From: Aurelia coerulea
Lineage: Eukaryota; Cnidaria; Scyphozoa; Semaeostomeae; Ulmaridae
NCBI GenBank assembly: GCA_039566865.1
Contig: CM076959.1
Coordinates: forward strand, 6,865,501-6,929,500
Direction: 5' to 3'
DNA: 64,000 nucleotides
Shown: piece after piece, positions 21,767 through 32,471 of the stretch
Position numbering within the stretch: position 1 is the first letter of the stretch
Layout of the letters: each line of letters opens with the position of its first letter
The notes under the pieces: generated by a model
What the model saw: only the letters and a program-made list of their open reading frames with translations
Databases searched by the model: none
Told to the model about the DNA's origin: nothing
Translations under genes and position numbers: made by a program

Positions 21767-24700
21767 TGATTTGTAACAAAACAAAATGTTGGTGATTTTT
21801 GAAAAGCAATCCCTTTTTGGTCACCTAGTAGCTACTTACTTGTCTGGATTCATACGGACGCTTAATAATCCACATGCGGAACCAATGGCTCTTTGGCCTT
21901 CTCTTGCTGTCAAATGTCCAGTCCCAGTAGTGGCATCGAGCTCTTGCAAGGAACTAAAGAAATTTTCCACATTTAAAGTAGTGATAGTTCGCTGATTATA
22001 ACAGTCCACAAGACCATATAGTTGCAGGTGCGTATCGATGCTGGAACAAAAACCTTCATATAACTTGTACGGAAAGCCTACAATCCTGGACATAAGGTGT
22101 TGAGAAAAAAGTGCCTTTCCCCTCTTTTAAGACCTCACTACCGATATTCTGTCAAAATGTTCATTTTACCCCTTTCCCCCATCTCAATGTTGGTTTTTTG
22201 GGATGAGTAGTCATTGCAGGTATCACATTTTACAATATCCCCTCAAACAACATTGAATTGGGGGAGCAGGGGGTCGCTATATGGAAAATTTAGCAAACTG
22301 CCGAATATTCTCAACCCTTATGACCAGGATTGTCTTTGGACCATCGAAAATCGCTCCTTAATTAATGCGTGTTAAATCAGTCGTTACAACTGATTTTAAT
22401 ACCGAAATTGAAAAATTTGATAGATGCACCATTTCTTGACTTAAGGCTTGTAGGAAAGTGAGGTCATATGTCTGATTCATTCTTGAATCCATAAATCAAA
22501 TGATTCTAAAATACTTTAAAAACGGGAGCTAATGAAGTTTCCACACACAAATTACATCATGGTCCATCACTGACGGATCTCGCCTGAGATTCTTGCCTGT
22601 ATCAAACTAGACAGGCAAAATAATGCTTAGAAAGTCAATAATCCTCCTGAAGCGTGGAAATTTCATAAATAGTTAATAAAACTTATGAAGTAATGGTAGC
22701 TCATCATAGTTTCTTAAACAATTACAAGTAACCAAAAATATTTCCCAACGGGTAACGCACGGGTAACGAAACGAGTAACGAAAATTTGTGTAAGGTTCAG
22801 TACTGATTTTCAACGGGTAACAACGGGTAACGCACTATTTATTAAAATAATAGGTATTATTTTAATAAATAGTGCGTTACCCGTTGTTACCCGTTGAAAA
22901 TCAGTACTGAACCATACAAAAATTTTCGTTACTCGTTTCGTTACCCGTGCGTTACCCGTTGGGAAATATTTTTGGATAAAAGTGAACGTCTGCCAACTCT
23001 ATGAAGTAAAAATTCCAGATAAACAGTCAGAAACTTGGAGGCTTTCAACATTGCTTGCATTTGAGCAAACTTCTAGCCATCTGGAGAAAAGCTCTGCGAT
23101 CTTTAATAAATGGGCACAATGGCATACCCCTATCGCTGTCTGGAGAGAAATCAAGCGCTGCCATACTTCCGTCTCAAAAAGTGCCAAAAACGCCTTATTC
23201 CATTCAGTTTTCCGTAAATTTCATAGAAAGACCCTGCAGACGTGCTATCTATTGTCAAGAAACGTTTCACACCCTCATGCGAGACAAAGCCTCCATAAAT
23301 GGAATGAGACGCAAAGAAAATGGAGAGACTTTTCAAATAGGGGAAATATCAAATTTTAGCTTGAAACAATCAATGCATTGTCTACTTTGCCAATTCTGTG
23401 CAGTTTATGATAGCCACTTGAGTGGCAATCAATCAGAAAGCGATAAAACTCAAGCGCAATCCACCTAACACAATTTCCTAGCTCCAAAGAGCCATAATTT
23501 GCAACTTCTCCATCGCCATGGCCTGGTAAACCTAAATTGTGACGTCATAATTGCAAATCGTGACATTTTAGGTTAATTTCGTTGCCAGATTTGAATTCTA
23601 CTGGTCAAAAATGTATAATATATGCAAACTTGCGTTGATCCCATTGACTTTCAAAAAATCTCCCCTCAGACAATCCTGGACATAAGGTGTTGAGAAAAAA
23701 GTGCCTTTCCCCTCTTTTAAGACCTCACTACCGATATTCTGTCAAAATGTTCATTTTACCCCTTTCCCCCATCTCAATGTTGGTTTTTTGGGATGAGTAG
23801 TCATTGCAGGTATCACATTTTACAATATACCCTCAAACAACATTGAATTGGGGGAGCAGGGGGTCGCTATATGGAAAATTTAGCAAACTGCCGAATATTC
23901 TCAACCCTTATGACCAGGATTGTAGAAAGAGATAGATATTCTCGTTAAAGGAATGAATCAAAAGCATGTATCCACAGTTGGAGAAATCATATCGATCAAC
24001 TAATCACCAAACGGAAACCTTAAACCTTATTTGTAAAACTACGAGTTAAAGGGCATGTATCGTGAACCCGATTGGCTAATGTAATGCAATTATCTCTTTT
24101 GTTTAGGACAAAGCACGGAACCGAAAGTAAAAATTCATGAAGCAGGAATAAAAAGTCAAGAAACAATGAAATTCCACTCTAAACTTCTTTGTTGTATCTA
24201 CCAACTGCTATCGCGATATATGCCCTTTAATTATTTCTGTTCTGCCCTTAATTTTGGATGCTTATCACCATCAAATGTTCGTCATTAGCCAAAAAGCACT
24301 TCCCGTGAAAAGTTGAAAGCAGTCAAAGATGTGCTGTCTGATCTCAAACATTTTCGTCACACAAAACACATCCAATACTGATAGGAAATGCTTCCACGGT
24401 CCACCTCATCGGTTTTTGTATCATTATTATGTGCACCCAGTGTCGAGAAGGTCTCTTTTACTATTTCTAACTGTTGGAAAGCGAATTGAACAGAGCCTTC
24501 CATATTTTTTATTTTTTAGTCAAAGCCCTACAAAACCAATTTTCGGGACGTTCTTTATCTGAGATCAAATCACCGATTATGAAATTTGTTTCAAGAATTA
24601 AGTTAAAGCCACAGTCTGGTAATGGATTTGGTATTTTTGAAACAATTCTATTCCTTTTACAGTATGATTTTTAAAACTGTGGAAGCATTTTTGGACTCAC

Positions 24701-27700
24701 CTAGTACTTCTGCCAAATAGTTCTTTGAATTTCATATTAGAACAGCAATATTTTGACGTATTCAGTTTATAAATAAGCATTATAAAACTTTGTTATAGAA
24801 TTCTTGTCAACTACGTTTTTCTCTGGAAAAGTCCTTAATATATGCAGCTTCTTTTTTTCAAAAGTAATATTTGGCTCTGTCAGACGGTTTTCAGAAATCC
24901 CCATATGATCATTGCATAGTTTTCCCAGGATTAAAGAAGTTGAAACTATCTTGACATCTATGTAGACAAAATAGGCAAAAACATTGGCGTAGATTTAAAG
25001 AGAAACACACCTTTGACATAATTTCCAAATGGTGGAAATTTTCCAAACTCGACGTCCTTCAAGAGGTATTCTCGCATACGCAGTCGGTAGTTCAATCTCG
25101 TTCTTGCAGGTATACCTGGTTCATCATCTGCTCTATACCAATTTCTGGCGATGCTACAAAAGTTTGCTTCTTCAACAAATCCAAGATCGCGCATGACGTC
25201 TTCTACCTCTTGACAAAAGGTTGTTTTAGCAAACTCTATGTCCTGTTTGTCTATCAAATCAATTGCAATTGCTTGATTGAGAGGAGTTCTTTTGGTTTCA
25301 GCGACTTCATGCCAAGCCTCCTTACGAAGTTCCTTAGTTCCTTTGTCGCAGACTCTAGTCCTCAGATTTGTCATTAAATGTGTCCCATCCCAGCACCTAT
25401 ATAATAAAAATAATGATAAATGGCATTGATATCAGCTTTATTGGCCAAAATTTATGGCAGAATCGGCCAAGGAAAAATGAGTCCCAATCATTGGAGATCT
25501 AAAAAAATATTTTAAGTCAACCAAAACCTTTGGTTGCAGCTGCAAATTATGTGAAAATTTATTTTCAAATCTAGCCTTCTCAAAGGTGTATATTTTGTAT
25601 AATTGGCCTTAACTGGCTCGCCCCATTGTTCTTTGCCAATCAGAATAGAATTATATATCTAGTAAATTAGTCTCAGCTCTAGGAAGAACGAGGTTGCTAC
25701 GGTTTTTTATATCTTGTATATCTCGATCAGGAGCAGCTATGAATCTTCCTCTGGTGAACAGATTCTGAGAAACCTTTACTTCAAAGTTGATTAAAATTAA
25801 AAGTACCATTTACAGTTACCGCGTCATCTACATTCCAAAGGACTGGCAAATGGTTTTAATTCTCGTTCAATTTCATGTAGTAATTTTCAGACCAGTGAGA
25901 TAACAAGATTCAGGTGGCATTCCCTTTGCTCTGAGTCAAACGCAAGGATAATCTCATATTGCGTTACTTGTAGTAAAAGTTTTTGGCAGTTTCTTATTTT
26001 TCATAAAAATTAGATTTCAAAATGAATCATTATTTAGGAAGGAAAGTTTATATGGCTGTTTGAGTTTAGAGAATTGCAATGTACTTCTTATCTGAACGGT
26101 AGATTGAACCTTTTTCAAGTCATGAATAAAAAAGTGGCAAGGATTCTTAGGTGACCTCTCGTAACTTCAAGTAGATTTTCTTACCTGTACATTGCCTTAA
26201 AAGTACATGGCCATGTAAGAGCCATGTGCAAGCCTTGTAGTTGTGGCCTTGTAACCTTGTTCTAGCCTAGAAAAACCTTGCAACGAAACCTTATAAATGA
26301 CTTGAAAAATGCTAATTAGCCTTGTGACAACCTTGTGTTTGACTGATTGCAACTTGGAATCTTACTGATAGCCTCGTAATTTTCTTCAAATGTTAGGACA
26401 GGGTCATAATAAGGACATAATCCCCTCTACAAGGCTAAAACTTGTCTTGTACAAGGCCAACTGTAGCCTTGCATTTGTGTGCATGTAATGTTCTGGAAGA
26501 GGCTATTGCAGTTTCTTATGAGCAGTTTCCTACAGGGCCGTAGGAAGCAGCTTCGGATGGGAGGGGGATTGTTGTTAAAACAATAGAGAACAATACATCT
26601 ACTTAATGCGTGTGACGTATCACCACCATTGTTTTCAAAATTCCCCCCCCCCCTTGCCCCCTCGCTTCCTACGGGCCTGGTTTCCTATAAAGAAAGAATG
26701 GGTAGTATCGTTTGCGTAAGTACAGGTCCCAGTATCGTTCATTTCACCAGGTAGAAAATAACATTGATAAATAAAATAGGTCTACCTAGATTCAAGTTGC
26801 TCTCGTTCCTTTGACACATCTGGATACGAAAACCAAACATCCGGGAATGGGAACCCAATTTCATGTTTGACAATGCTACTTTCCTTCCACTTCGCTAGTT
26901 CCTCAGGCCAAAGGAGCTCAGCATAGGAAACATTCAACGATTCCTTGTAATATGTTTTTCTTTTCAATTCTTGTAAGCAGAGCTGCTTTAGGGGCTTTAT
27001 GACGTGCTGCTTTGCTTTCCTTACTCGTGTTCGTGTCTTTACACTTCTTGATGATTTCCCTTGTGAAGACTCTAGCACCTCGCTTTCAGGTTCCTCGATG
27101 GCTTCTTTATCGATTGTGGTTTCTAGGTCCATCAGATCTGAGATTAAGCCTCTATCCATGTCGACATCTATAGCCAGTCCAATATTCTCATCTGTGTCAA
27201 CTCCCCCAGCTGCTTCTGTCGGTCGAGTTTCTTCTCTATCCGTAGGCTCTTTCGTTTTCTTTGCTAGGAATTTAGGATACGTTTTCATCTTCACCATCCC
27301 ACTTACCATCAGCTGACCGCTTTCACTGTATTCGATGATGATTTTGGATTTGTCGGTGTTTAGTTGCCGCACTTTAGACATGATTTCCGCCTTGGTTAGC
27401 TTTTTACTTTTGTTGTATACACATTTCTGTAAAGCTAGCAATGTAAGAGGCTTTCCATCGCGATTACTTGACAAAAATGACGCCCATTCACCATCAAAAA
27501 CTGTGCATAATAGTGGTGCTTTTCTCGATGCAACGAAACCAAGAAGTGAATCGTACAGTCTCCACTTTTCATCTGCAGAAAAACTCTTTGACTTGAAGCC
27601 AAATGCTATTGGGACTGTCGAGGGCTTTTCAGCATGAAAGGCTCTGTCAGCTGTTGAGATCATGCAAACAAAGATTTCCGATGCAACCCGATGCATCAGA

Positions 27701-30700
27701 TTGTATGCTTCGTTAAACAAATCTTTGCACGCAAGAACCGATTTCAGAAGAATGTCACTTGACCAGTGGACATCATCAGAGGGTGCTGTTGGTGAGAGGT
27801 GGGCCGAATTGCTGTTTTCAGCTTCTGAATTTCTTGTATTTTCAATTGCAAACACAGATGGAACCTCTGCTAGAATCTTAACATTCTTCTCTAAAAACGT
27901 TTGAACGGCCTTTGGGAGCACTAGACGAACGTTCTCACTTCGAGACTTTGGCATTCTCGATAAGTGATCGGCATCGTGAAACAAGTTGACAGCTTCTTTT
28001 TGCACCAGTCCCCAAAGCGCTTCGTCGTATAGAATTTGCATTATTACAGCACTTTCTCGAGAGAAGCACACAAATATGCAGCTTGTCGTTTTAGGAGGCG
28101 CCTCCATTTCTGCCAGAACTTGAAGGGCATAATACTTTGGCAGCTTGTAGTAGACTGGAAGCTTGTACTCGTCTTCTTTCGGAGTTACAGGACACTTTAT
28201 CTCAACTTTATGCTCTGGTAGGAACTCACCCGTTTCACTGATCCTTGCCAGCATGCCGTCTGCCGAGACTTCGATCAAAGGCTTCCCGTCATTAATGATG
28301 AATGATGCTCCAACTTCGATAAACCTTAGGTTAGGAAAAAGGAGAGGCAAGCCATACGCCACAAGTGTTGCTACCGCATGTTTTTCATGTTCTGTCCCCC
28401 AATCGAACCTTGCCTGCAGCTCAGGAGGAACGTCCTCTCGTTGGTTTCCGATCTTATCCCTCTGTTCTTGAAAATATTTCTTCTGATCCTTCAACGATGA
28501 CAAACCAACGGCTTTGTACAAAGTGCTTCCAGTCACTGGGGCTTTCTTTCGTAACTGAAACCATTCTTCGCTATGCTGCTTGACGAGCATTGGATTCTTT
28601 CTATCATCGGAAGTTAAATGATTTGGCTCTTTTAATTCGAAAATGAAATTATCAAGGCTGATGCTGTTTTGAAGCAGCAAGGACTTCGGAGTTGGTTTTG
28701 AAAGCAGGCATCGGCAGGAAATGCAGAGTGACTTTATGGCATTCAAAGCCTTTTTCAAGAACTCACTTTGCTCAGAAATATCACATCTAGTGCGAGAAAT
28801 TACTATAGAAAGTTTCGATTTTCTCCAATCCTCTTCTGCGTTGATCTTCAAGAAAGGAAGACAAAAACATGTAGGTAAAATGAAAATAGAGAATAGGAAC
28901 ACAGAAATATAGACAGTATCGGAAATGGATCAAAATCAAGCAGACTCTGTAGTAGATGTGATCCCTGATGATTTGCGGTGCAATTTTTCTTGACTCTTAT
29001 TATGATGATTTGCAGGTGCCCCCCCCCCCCCTCAGGATTTTGCAACAAACAAAAATGCCCTTTTAATTTTCAGGAAGTACCCTTTTAGTTTAGTGAAAAA
29101 AGCGCCCTTAAAGGTCATGCCCCCCAAGTTTTAGGAGTATTCTATATCTCGAGCCTCGAGCCTTCGAGCCTCGAGCCTTCGAGCCTTGTATTTCGAGCCT
29201 CGAGCCTTCGAGCCTCGAGCCTTCGAGCCTTGTATTTCGAGCCTCGAGCCTCGAGCCTTCGAGCCTTGTATTTCGAGCCTCGAGCCTTGCATTTCAAGCC
29301 TCGAGCCCTCGAGCCATCGAGTCTCTTGCCTTCGAGCCTAGCATTTCAAGCCTAACAATGTCTAATAATAACAAATTTTAATTGGTATATAGGAATGCAT
29401 CCCAATTACACGTTTTTTATAAGAAACTAGTACTGCGATGACCAACAATTTAAGAAACTCTAGCACTACGTTCAAGAACAATTAAGAAATTCTCAAATGT
29501 TATGTCTGGAATAACAGTCGGTAGATTACAATTCGTGTCGAGGGGCACTTCACTTATTGGATTTTTCTTGAAAACAAAAGAATTTTTCCCAAAGGTGTAC
29601 GAGATTTTTTGGGAGTGAAAGGCCCCTCGGTTCGCGTGGCATTGCATTTGTAAATATCAAGTTTTGAATGCAAAAATGGGTAACTTTTTGCCTTAATGTG
29701 CACGGCTTATTCCTGGTGACAATATCAATGCAAAGTGAAATTTGTCGATAAGAAGTCTCATCTTTGAACCATAACGTTTTTTTAGACCTCACAAATTAAG
29801 AAACTAATTTAAGAAATTTTTACTACTAAAACACCGACATTTTCATGCGAAATTAAGAAACTTTTAGTACTAAGTGCTGATCCAAGTTTCTTATAAAAAA
29901 AAACGTGTGAGTCAAATTAGGGCAAAATTGAAATTCAAAAAAACCATTAAACAAGTCGTTCTCTCGTTCCTGTGCTAAAACAACGGCCGAAGATTGAGCG
30001 GTAGGATGGTCTTACTGTCTGTGACGAAAACTCTTTGAAATTGGGCCTTTTCAGTCCTTGAGAAAAATGTGTGTTCTGGCACATTTTTACAAATATACAA
30101 ATTACAAATTTCGCAAGAATTCTAGCTATTACCTTCACTTGAATCCTAAATTTTCAAAAAGATAATGATTTCGAGGCTTGAAATGCAAGGCTCGAAGGCT
30201 CGAAGGCTCGAAGCTCCAAATACAAGGCTCGAAGGCTCGAGGCTCGAGGGCTCGAGGCTCGAAGGCTCGGAGATTAGAAACACTCAAGTTTTAGATGATT
30301 CCTACTTCCATGCTTTCATTTCTTTACTATTTGAGATATCTGAGAAAATCAATTCCCGTTTAAATTGCTGCAGTATTCAAATCTTTACATAGTTTCTGTT
30401 TTGACTGCACAAGAGATCTTCCTGAAAAGGTCTTCCATTTACCTCTATAACGGCTGAAAATGATGATAGAGCAAACTCAGTAAAGTAACTTCGGAAATCA
30501 AATTGATCATGTCTGCGTTCAATCAAGGTATTTGACAATACAGTCGTTTTTCAGGGGCGGTCAAGTACTGAAAACATCTTGTCCACACATTAGTCTTGAA
30601 AAAAGCTATTAGGGAGGTTCAGAGAAGAAACCCCATTAAAGGTCAAGTTTGGGACAGACACTCTTTTTTATGAAAATACTATAAATTTTGTCCAGCCTCA

Positions 30701-32469
30701 ACATTCTTAAGAAATTTTTTTGAGCCTAAAGATATTCTTAACCCTAATCCTACCGGGTGGGGGGGGGTGTTTTCCACCCCCTGTAGGTTGTTAAGCTGTG
30801 ACCAAATAATCTATTTCAAAGACAGGCTTAGTTTGACCACACCTAATTATTGGTATAGGTAAGTGATGAAATAAAAACAATTTAAATAAAATAAACACTG
30901 AAATGAAATGTATTAAGTATAATAAAATAATAAACAATCATAAAGTTTTGAACATCCTTTTTGAAAAAATGATGAGACGTCAGTCATACGATTCTCTCTT
31001 GTGAACATAGCAAAACAGGCAACTGCTGAAAAATGAGACACAAATATGCGAGCTGAGGCTGAGCAATATTCTTATAATATTCTTAACAGTTGGATGATTC
31101 TGAGCCTGAATATCCTTACAAACAATATTCTTACAAAAAAGAGTGTAGCATGAAAGCTCAAATGTTCTTGCAAAACTTTTCTTACTTTTTGATTCATTTT
31201 CTCAACATTCTACAGCTTTTGACATCCGTTTGATATAGCGTAGATATGTCCTTACAATTTCCAGGACAAAAAAACAATGTTTTCCGAATTTTAGATCCTC
31301 TGTCCCAAGTGTTTCTAAAAAATCTCACCCAGTTTTAGTTTTGTATTTAGTAGTAATTCATAATTGGTGCTATACCACTGTCCTAAGCATTAGTCTGTGT
31401 TCTAATAGGCTAAGATTTTCTGCAAATGGCTTGAGCCACTTTTATATGCTTAGATTTCCTTTAGTGCACCAGCAACTTAAATGCAATGGAAAATTGTTAA
31501 GGAAACAAGAACTTTCATTAGCTCATCCGCTATTACAGGAAAATTCAAAATTACCTGTTTCATAAGACTCCTCAAGTGTGCTACTTTTCCAAGCTTCTTC
31601 TCTCTTATCTCTTGAATGCGAGCAGTTAGAGCTTCAACCACCTTCTTAATTTGATCGAGAATACCTGTTTTATACTCGAGTGATTGCAGGTGATTTGAAC
31701 CTTTGATTGAAATTGATTCCAAGGTTGAATCAACAAGTTCTGTCTCCACAACAAGCCGATGTCGTTGTTCAGATAAAATGGGGCCATTCTCAGTACCAAA
31801 CATGTCAACATCACCACTGTTTTTGGTAAGTCCTGGTCTGAGCAACTTTCCATCAAATGACAACACAAAACAACAACCCTTGTTTGAATCTAGGAAGGTG
31901 TTTAGGACGGAACTCATCAAACCAGGCTGAAGGAGCTTTGGCATGGGCAAGAGTTTTTTGCTCTCCTTGGCGATAATTGAAGGACTGGGCACTGCAAAAT
32001 TTATTCTAACATTAGCAGGGTCATATTCTCCACGCTGTTTTTCATTCAACGCTAGTGACCCTGCGAATTTATCACCCGTCATGAAGCGCAAGAACTTTCC
32101 ATGTAATAGCCATTGTCCATATACCCAAAACAGGGTAGTGGCTCCATTGTGAAAGTCATATCGCATCCCACTCGCATTATCTCTGCTGTAAAATCTAACC
32201 ACATCAACGAACAGTAGCCAAGCTATGTTGTCAAGAGGAAAAGCGTCTTTTGCCACTAAGTCTACAAAGGAGCAGAATGAATCAAGGCAACCGGCCTTAC
32301 TTAGGTTTTTGACCAAATCGTCACTGTTTTTGATAATTAACTCTTTGGCGATCTTCTCCCTCTCAGTTAAAAAACAAATCTTCCTTCTTGATTTGCATTC
32401 ACGTCTTTCTACAATTGGTTTTCTTTTAATTGGTGCCTTGGGATCTAGTACAACTTCGATGGATTCCAT
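21609..32469 (-). CDS. Multi-exon transposase with internal YqaJ nuclease (gene model)
   Basis: Model exons, minus strand: E1 32469-31555; E2 28847-26787; E3 25395-25016; E4 23290 to about 23000; E5 22077-21838; E6 about 21766-21609. Junction phases agree: E1 ends AAACAG|GTAATTTT in phase 0 and E2 starts after TTTCTTGAAG in phase 0; E2 ends TCTAG|GTAGAC and E3 supplies the missing base to give ESR-CWDGTHLMTN; E3 ends GTCAAAG|GTGTG and E4 completes it to NYVKG-FVSHEGVKRF. The product, about 1,450 residues, would have an RNase H-like start (LSFDGK, E1), a YqaJ exonuclease (E2) and transposase-like C-terminal exons. The start codon is 2 bp from the TIR, so the promoter lies in the TIR. E4 has a 1-base frameshift. 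It could be two genes; phase matching favours one. Confidence 0.7.
21838..22077 (-). CDS. Exon E5: transposase C-terminal block
   Basis: Encodes FPYKLYEGFCSSIDTHLQLY, then NVENFFSSLQELDATTGTGH and LTAREGQRAIGS, a pattern of an acidic residue in an N/S-VE.FFSSLQELD block typical of the C-terminal part of large animal transposases. Its 3' boundary is a consensus donor AA|GTAAGT. Its acceptor TAG abuts the terminus of a 252-bp repeat at 22081, see the composite element. Confidence 0.65.
22732..22975. repeat. 244-bp near-perfect palindrome rich in CGGGTAAC
   Basis: Arms of about 119 bp (starting CCAAAAATATTTCCCAACGG) are inverted around TAGGTA at 22851-22856 with two or three mismatches. Each arm has several GGGTAAC motifs. 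Probably a foldback MITE. Confidence 0.9.
23000..23290 (-). pseudogene. Exon E4 of the giant transposase, frameshifted
   Basis: It begins after a pyrimidine-rich acceptor (CTCATTCCATTTATGGAG) in the phase left by E3 and encodes FVSHEGVKRFLTIDSTSAGS then YEIYGKLNG. Between about 23190 and 23215 the coding frame shifts by one base to FLALFETEVWQRLISLQTA and on to LFSRWLEVCSNASNVESLQ. The donor at its end is unclear. It lies between the two 252-bp repeats. Confidence 0.65.
24050..24226. mobile_element. 177-bp MITE with TTAA duplication
   Basis: Ends AGGGCATGTATCG and inverse of AGGGCATATATCG, flanked by TTAA (24046-24049, 24227-24230). Third TTAA-flanked MITE within 7 kb. Confidence 0.85.
24231..25015. 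other. Intronic sequence, nothing recognised
   Basis: Intron between E3 and later exons in the model. I looked for a second copy of E4 here on the minus strand and saw none. Confidence 0.45.
25016..25395 (-). CDS. Exon E3: transposase-like CWDGTHLMTNLR block
   Basis: It opens after TTTATTATATAG with CWDGTHLMTNLRTRVCDKG, passes through AWHEVAETKRTPLNQAIAID, FCQEVEDVMRDLGF and FCSIARNWYRADDEPGI, and ends FPPFGNYVK at an AAAG|GTGTGT donor. I recognise this block pattern (a [LW]D.[TS]HL..N.R motif, then R.WY.A.DE.GI) from large cnidarian transposase-like proteins. I cannot name the superfamily. Splice phases match E2 and E4. Confidence 0.7.
25396..26532. other. Intron between E2 and E3
   Basis: No coding family seen. 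Between 26190 and 26490 the motif CCTTGTA/GCCTTGT recurs many times in degenerate form, possibly a decayed satellite. Confidence 0.45.
26533..26679. mobile_element. 147-bp hAT-type MITE with 8-bp duplication
   Basis: Ends CAGGGCCGTAGGAAGC and inverse of CAGGCCCGTAGGAAGC. A perfect 8-bp duplication GTTTCCTA flanks it (26525-26532, 26680-26687). The C/G-rich interior ends include a run of 12 C. Classic hAT signature. Confidence 0.93.
26787..28847 (-). CDS. Exon E2: YqaJ-family exonuclease domain
   Basis: One 687-codon exon. Counting from the upstream in-frame Met at 28902 (intronic), the YqaJ/lambda-exonuclease fold spans residues 108-300. It has SEEWFQLRKKAPVTGS (111-126), GTEHEKHA (169-176), VSADGML with the metal-binding Asp215, and VEIKCP with Glu234 and Lys236, the D-(x)-E-x-K core. 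These enzymes resect duplex DNA 5'-to-3' for annealing-type recombination; in animals the domain occurs mostly in transposon-derived proteins. The C-terminal 400 residues hold an acidic linker, an Arg/Lys-rich block (TRTRVRKAKQHVIKPLKQ) and FPFPDVWFSYPDVSKEREQL leading into E3. No stops interrupt it, so the domain looks intact. Confidence 0.88.
29140..30290. mobile_element. TIR element whose arms are CGAGCCTTCGAGCC arrays
   Basis: Left array 29148-29352 and right array 30169-30272 are inverted to one another; the unit is CGAGCCTTCGAGCCT with TTGTATTT/TTGCATTT spacers. The interior has TTAAGAAACT motifs but no coding family. Exact termini and target duplication were not resolved. It sits in the E1-E2 intron. 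Confidence 0.7.
30291..31476. other. Intron between E1 and E2, with G/C hairpin
   Basis: Non-coding. At 30738-30789 TTAACCCTAATCCTACCGGG is followed by a G-run/C-run hairpin, the same design as at 3561 and 15232. Confidence 0.5.
31555..32469 (-). CDS. Exon E1: N-terminal transposase-like domain
   Basis: 305 codons starting MESIEVVLDPKAPIKRKPI, with a basic stretch (KSRRKICFLTEREK, residues 26-39), a helical region, the block ASGMRYDFHNGATTLFWVYG and, at 201-214, FVLSFDGKLLRPGL. The latter resembles the first beta-strand plus catalytic Asp (Asp206) of RNase H-fold transposases. The start is chosen because it lies 2 bp inside the mirrored TIR and nothing in-frame precedes it. The exon ends at CAG|GTAATTTT. 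Assignment as a transposase catalytic N-half is inference from motif shape and context. Confidence 0.7.
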
Positions 32470-32471
32470 AT

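Larger units (their letters stand above)
22081..23922. mobile_element. Composite of two 252-bp direct repeats around 1.3 kb
   Basis: Copies 22081-22332 and 23671-23922 run in the same orientation and differ at about one base. Each has its own inverted ends (CAATCCTGGACATAAGG / inverse of CAATCCTGGTCATAAGG). Only the outer flanks carry TA (22079-22080, 23923-23924); the inner flanks do not. This suggests one mobile unit with a TA duplication. Removing it and one TA restores a pyrimidine-rich acceptor (ATCTCTTTCTAG) before exon E5. Yet it contains exon E4. Confidence 0.6.

Noticed and set aside
22982..23468. Plus-strand open frames of 125-137 codons
   Set aside because: Antisense shadows of exon E4, whose minus-strand frame matches the transposase by splice phase and motif.
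26999..28583. Several plus-strand open frames
   Set aside because: Shadows of the minus-strand YqaJ exon, lacking any domain.
29140..30290. Arg/Glu-rich coding from the CGAGCCTTCGAGCC arrays
   Set aside because: Simple inverted satellite arms; no consistent frame.
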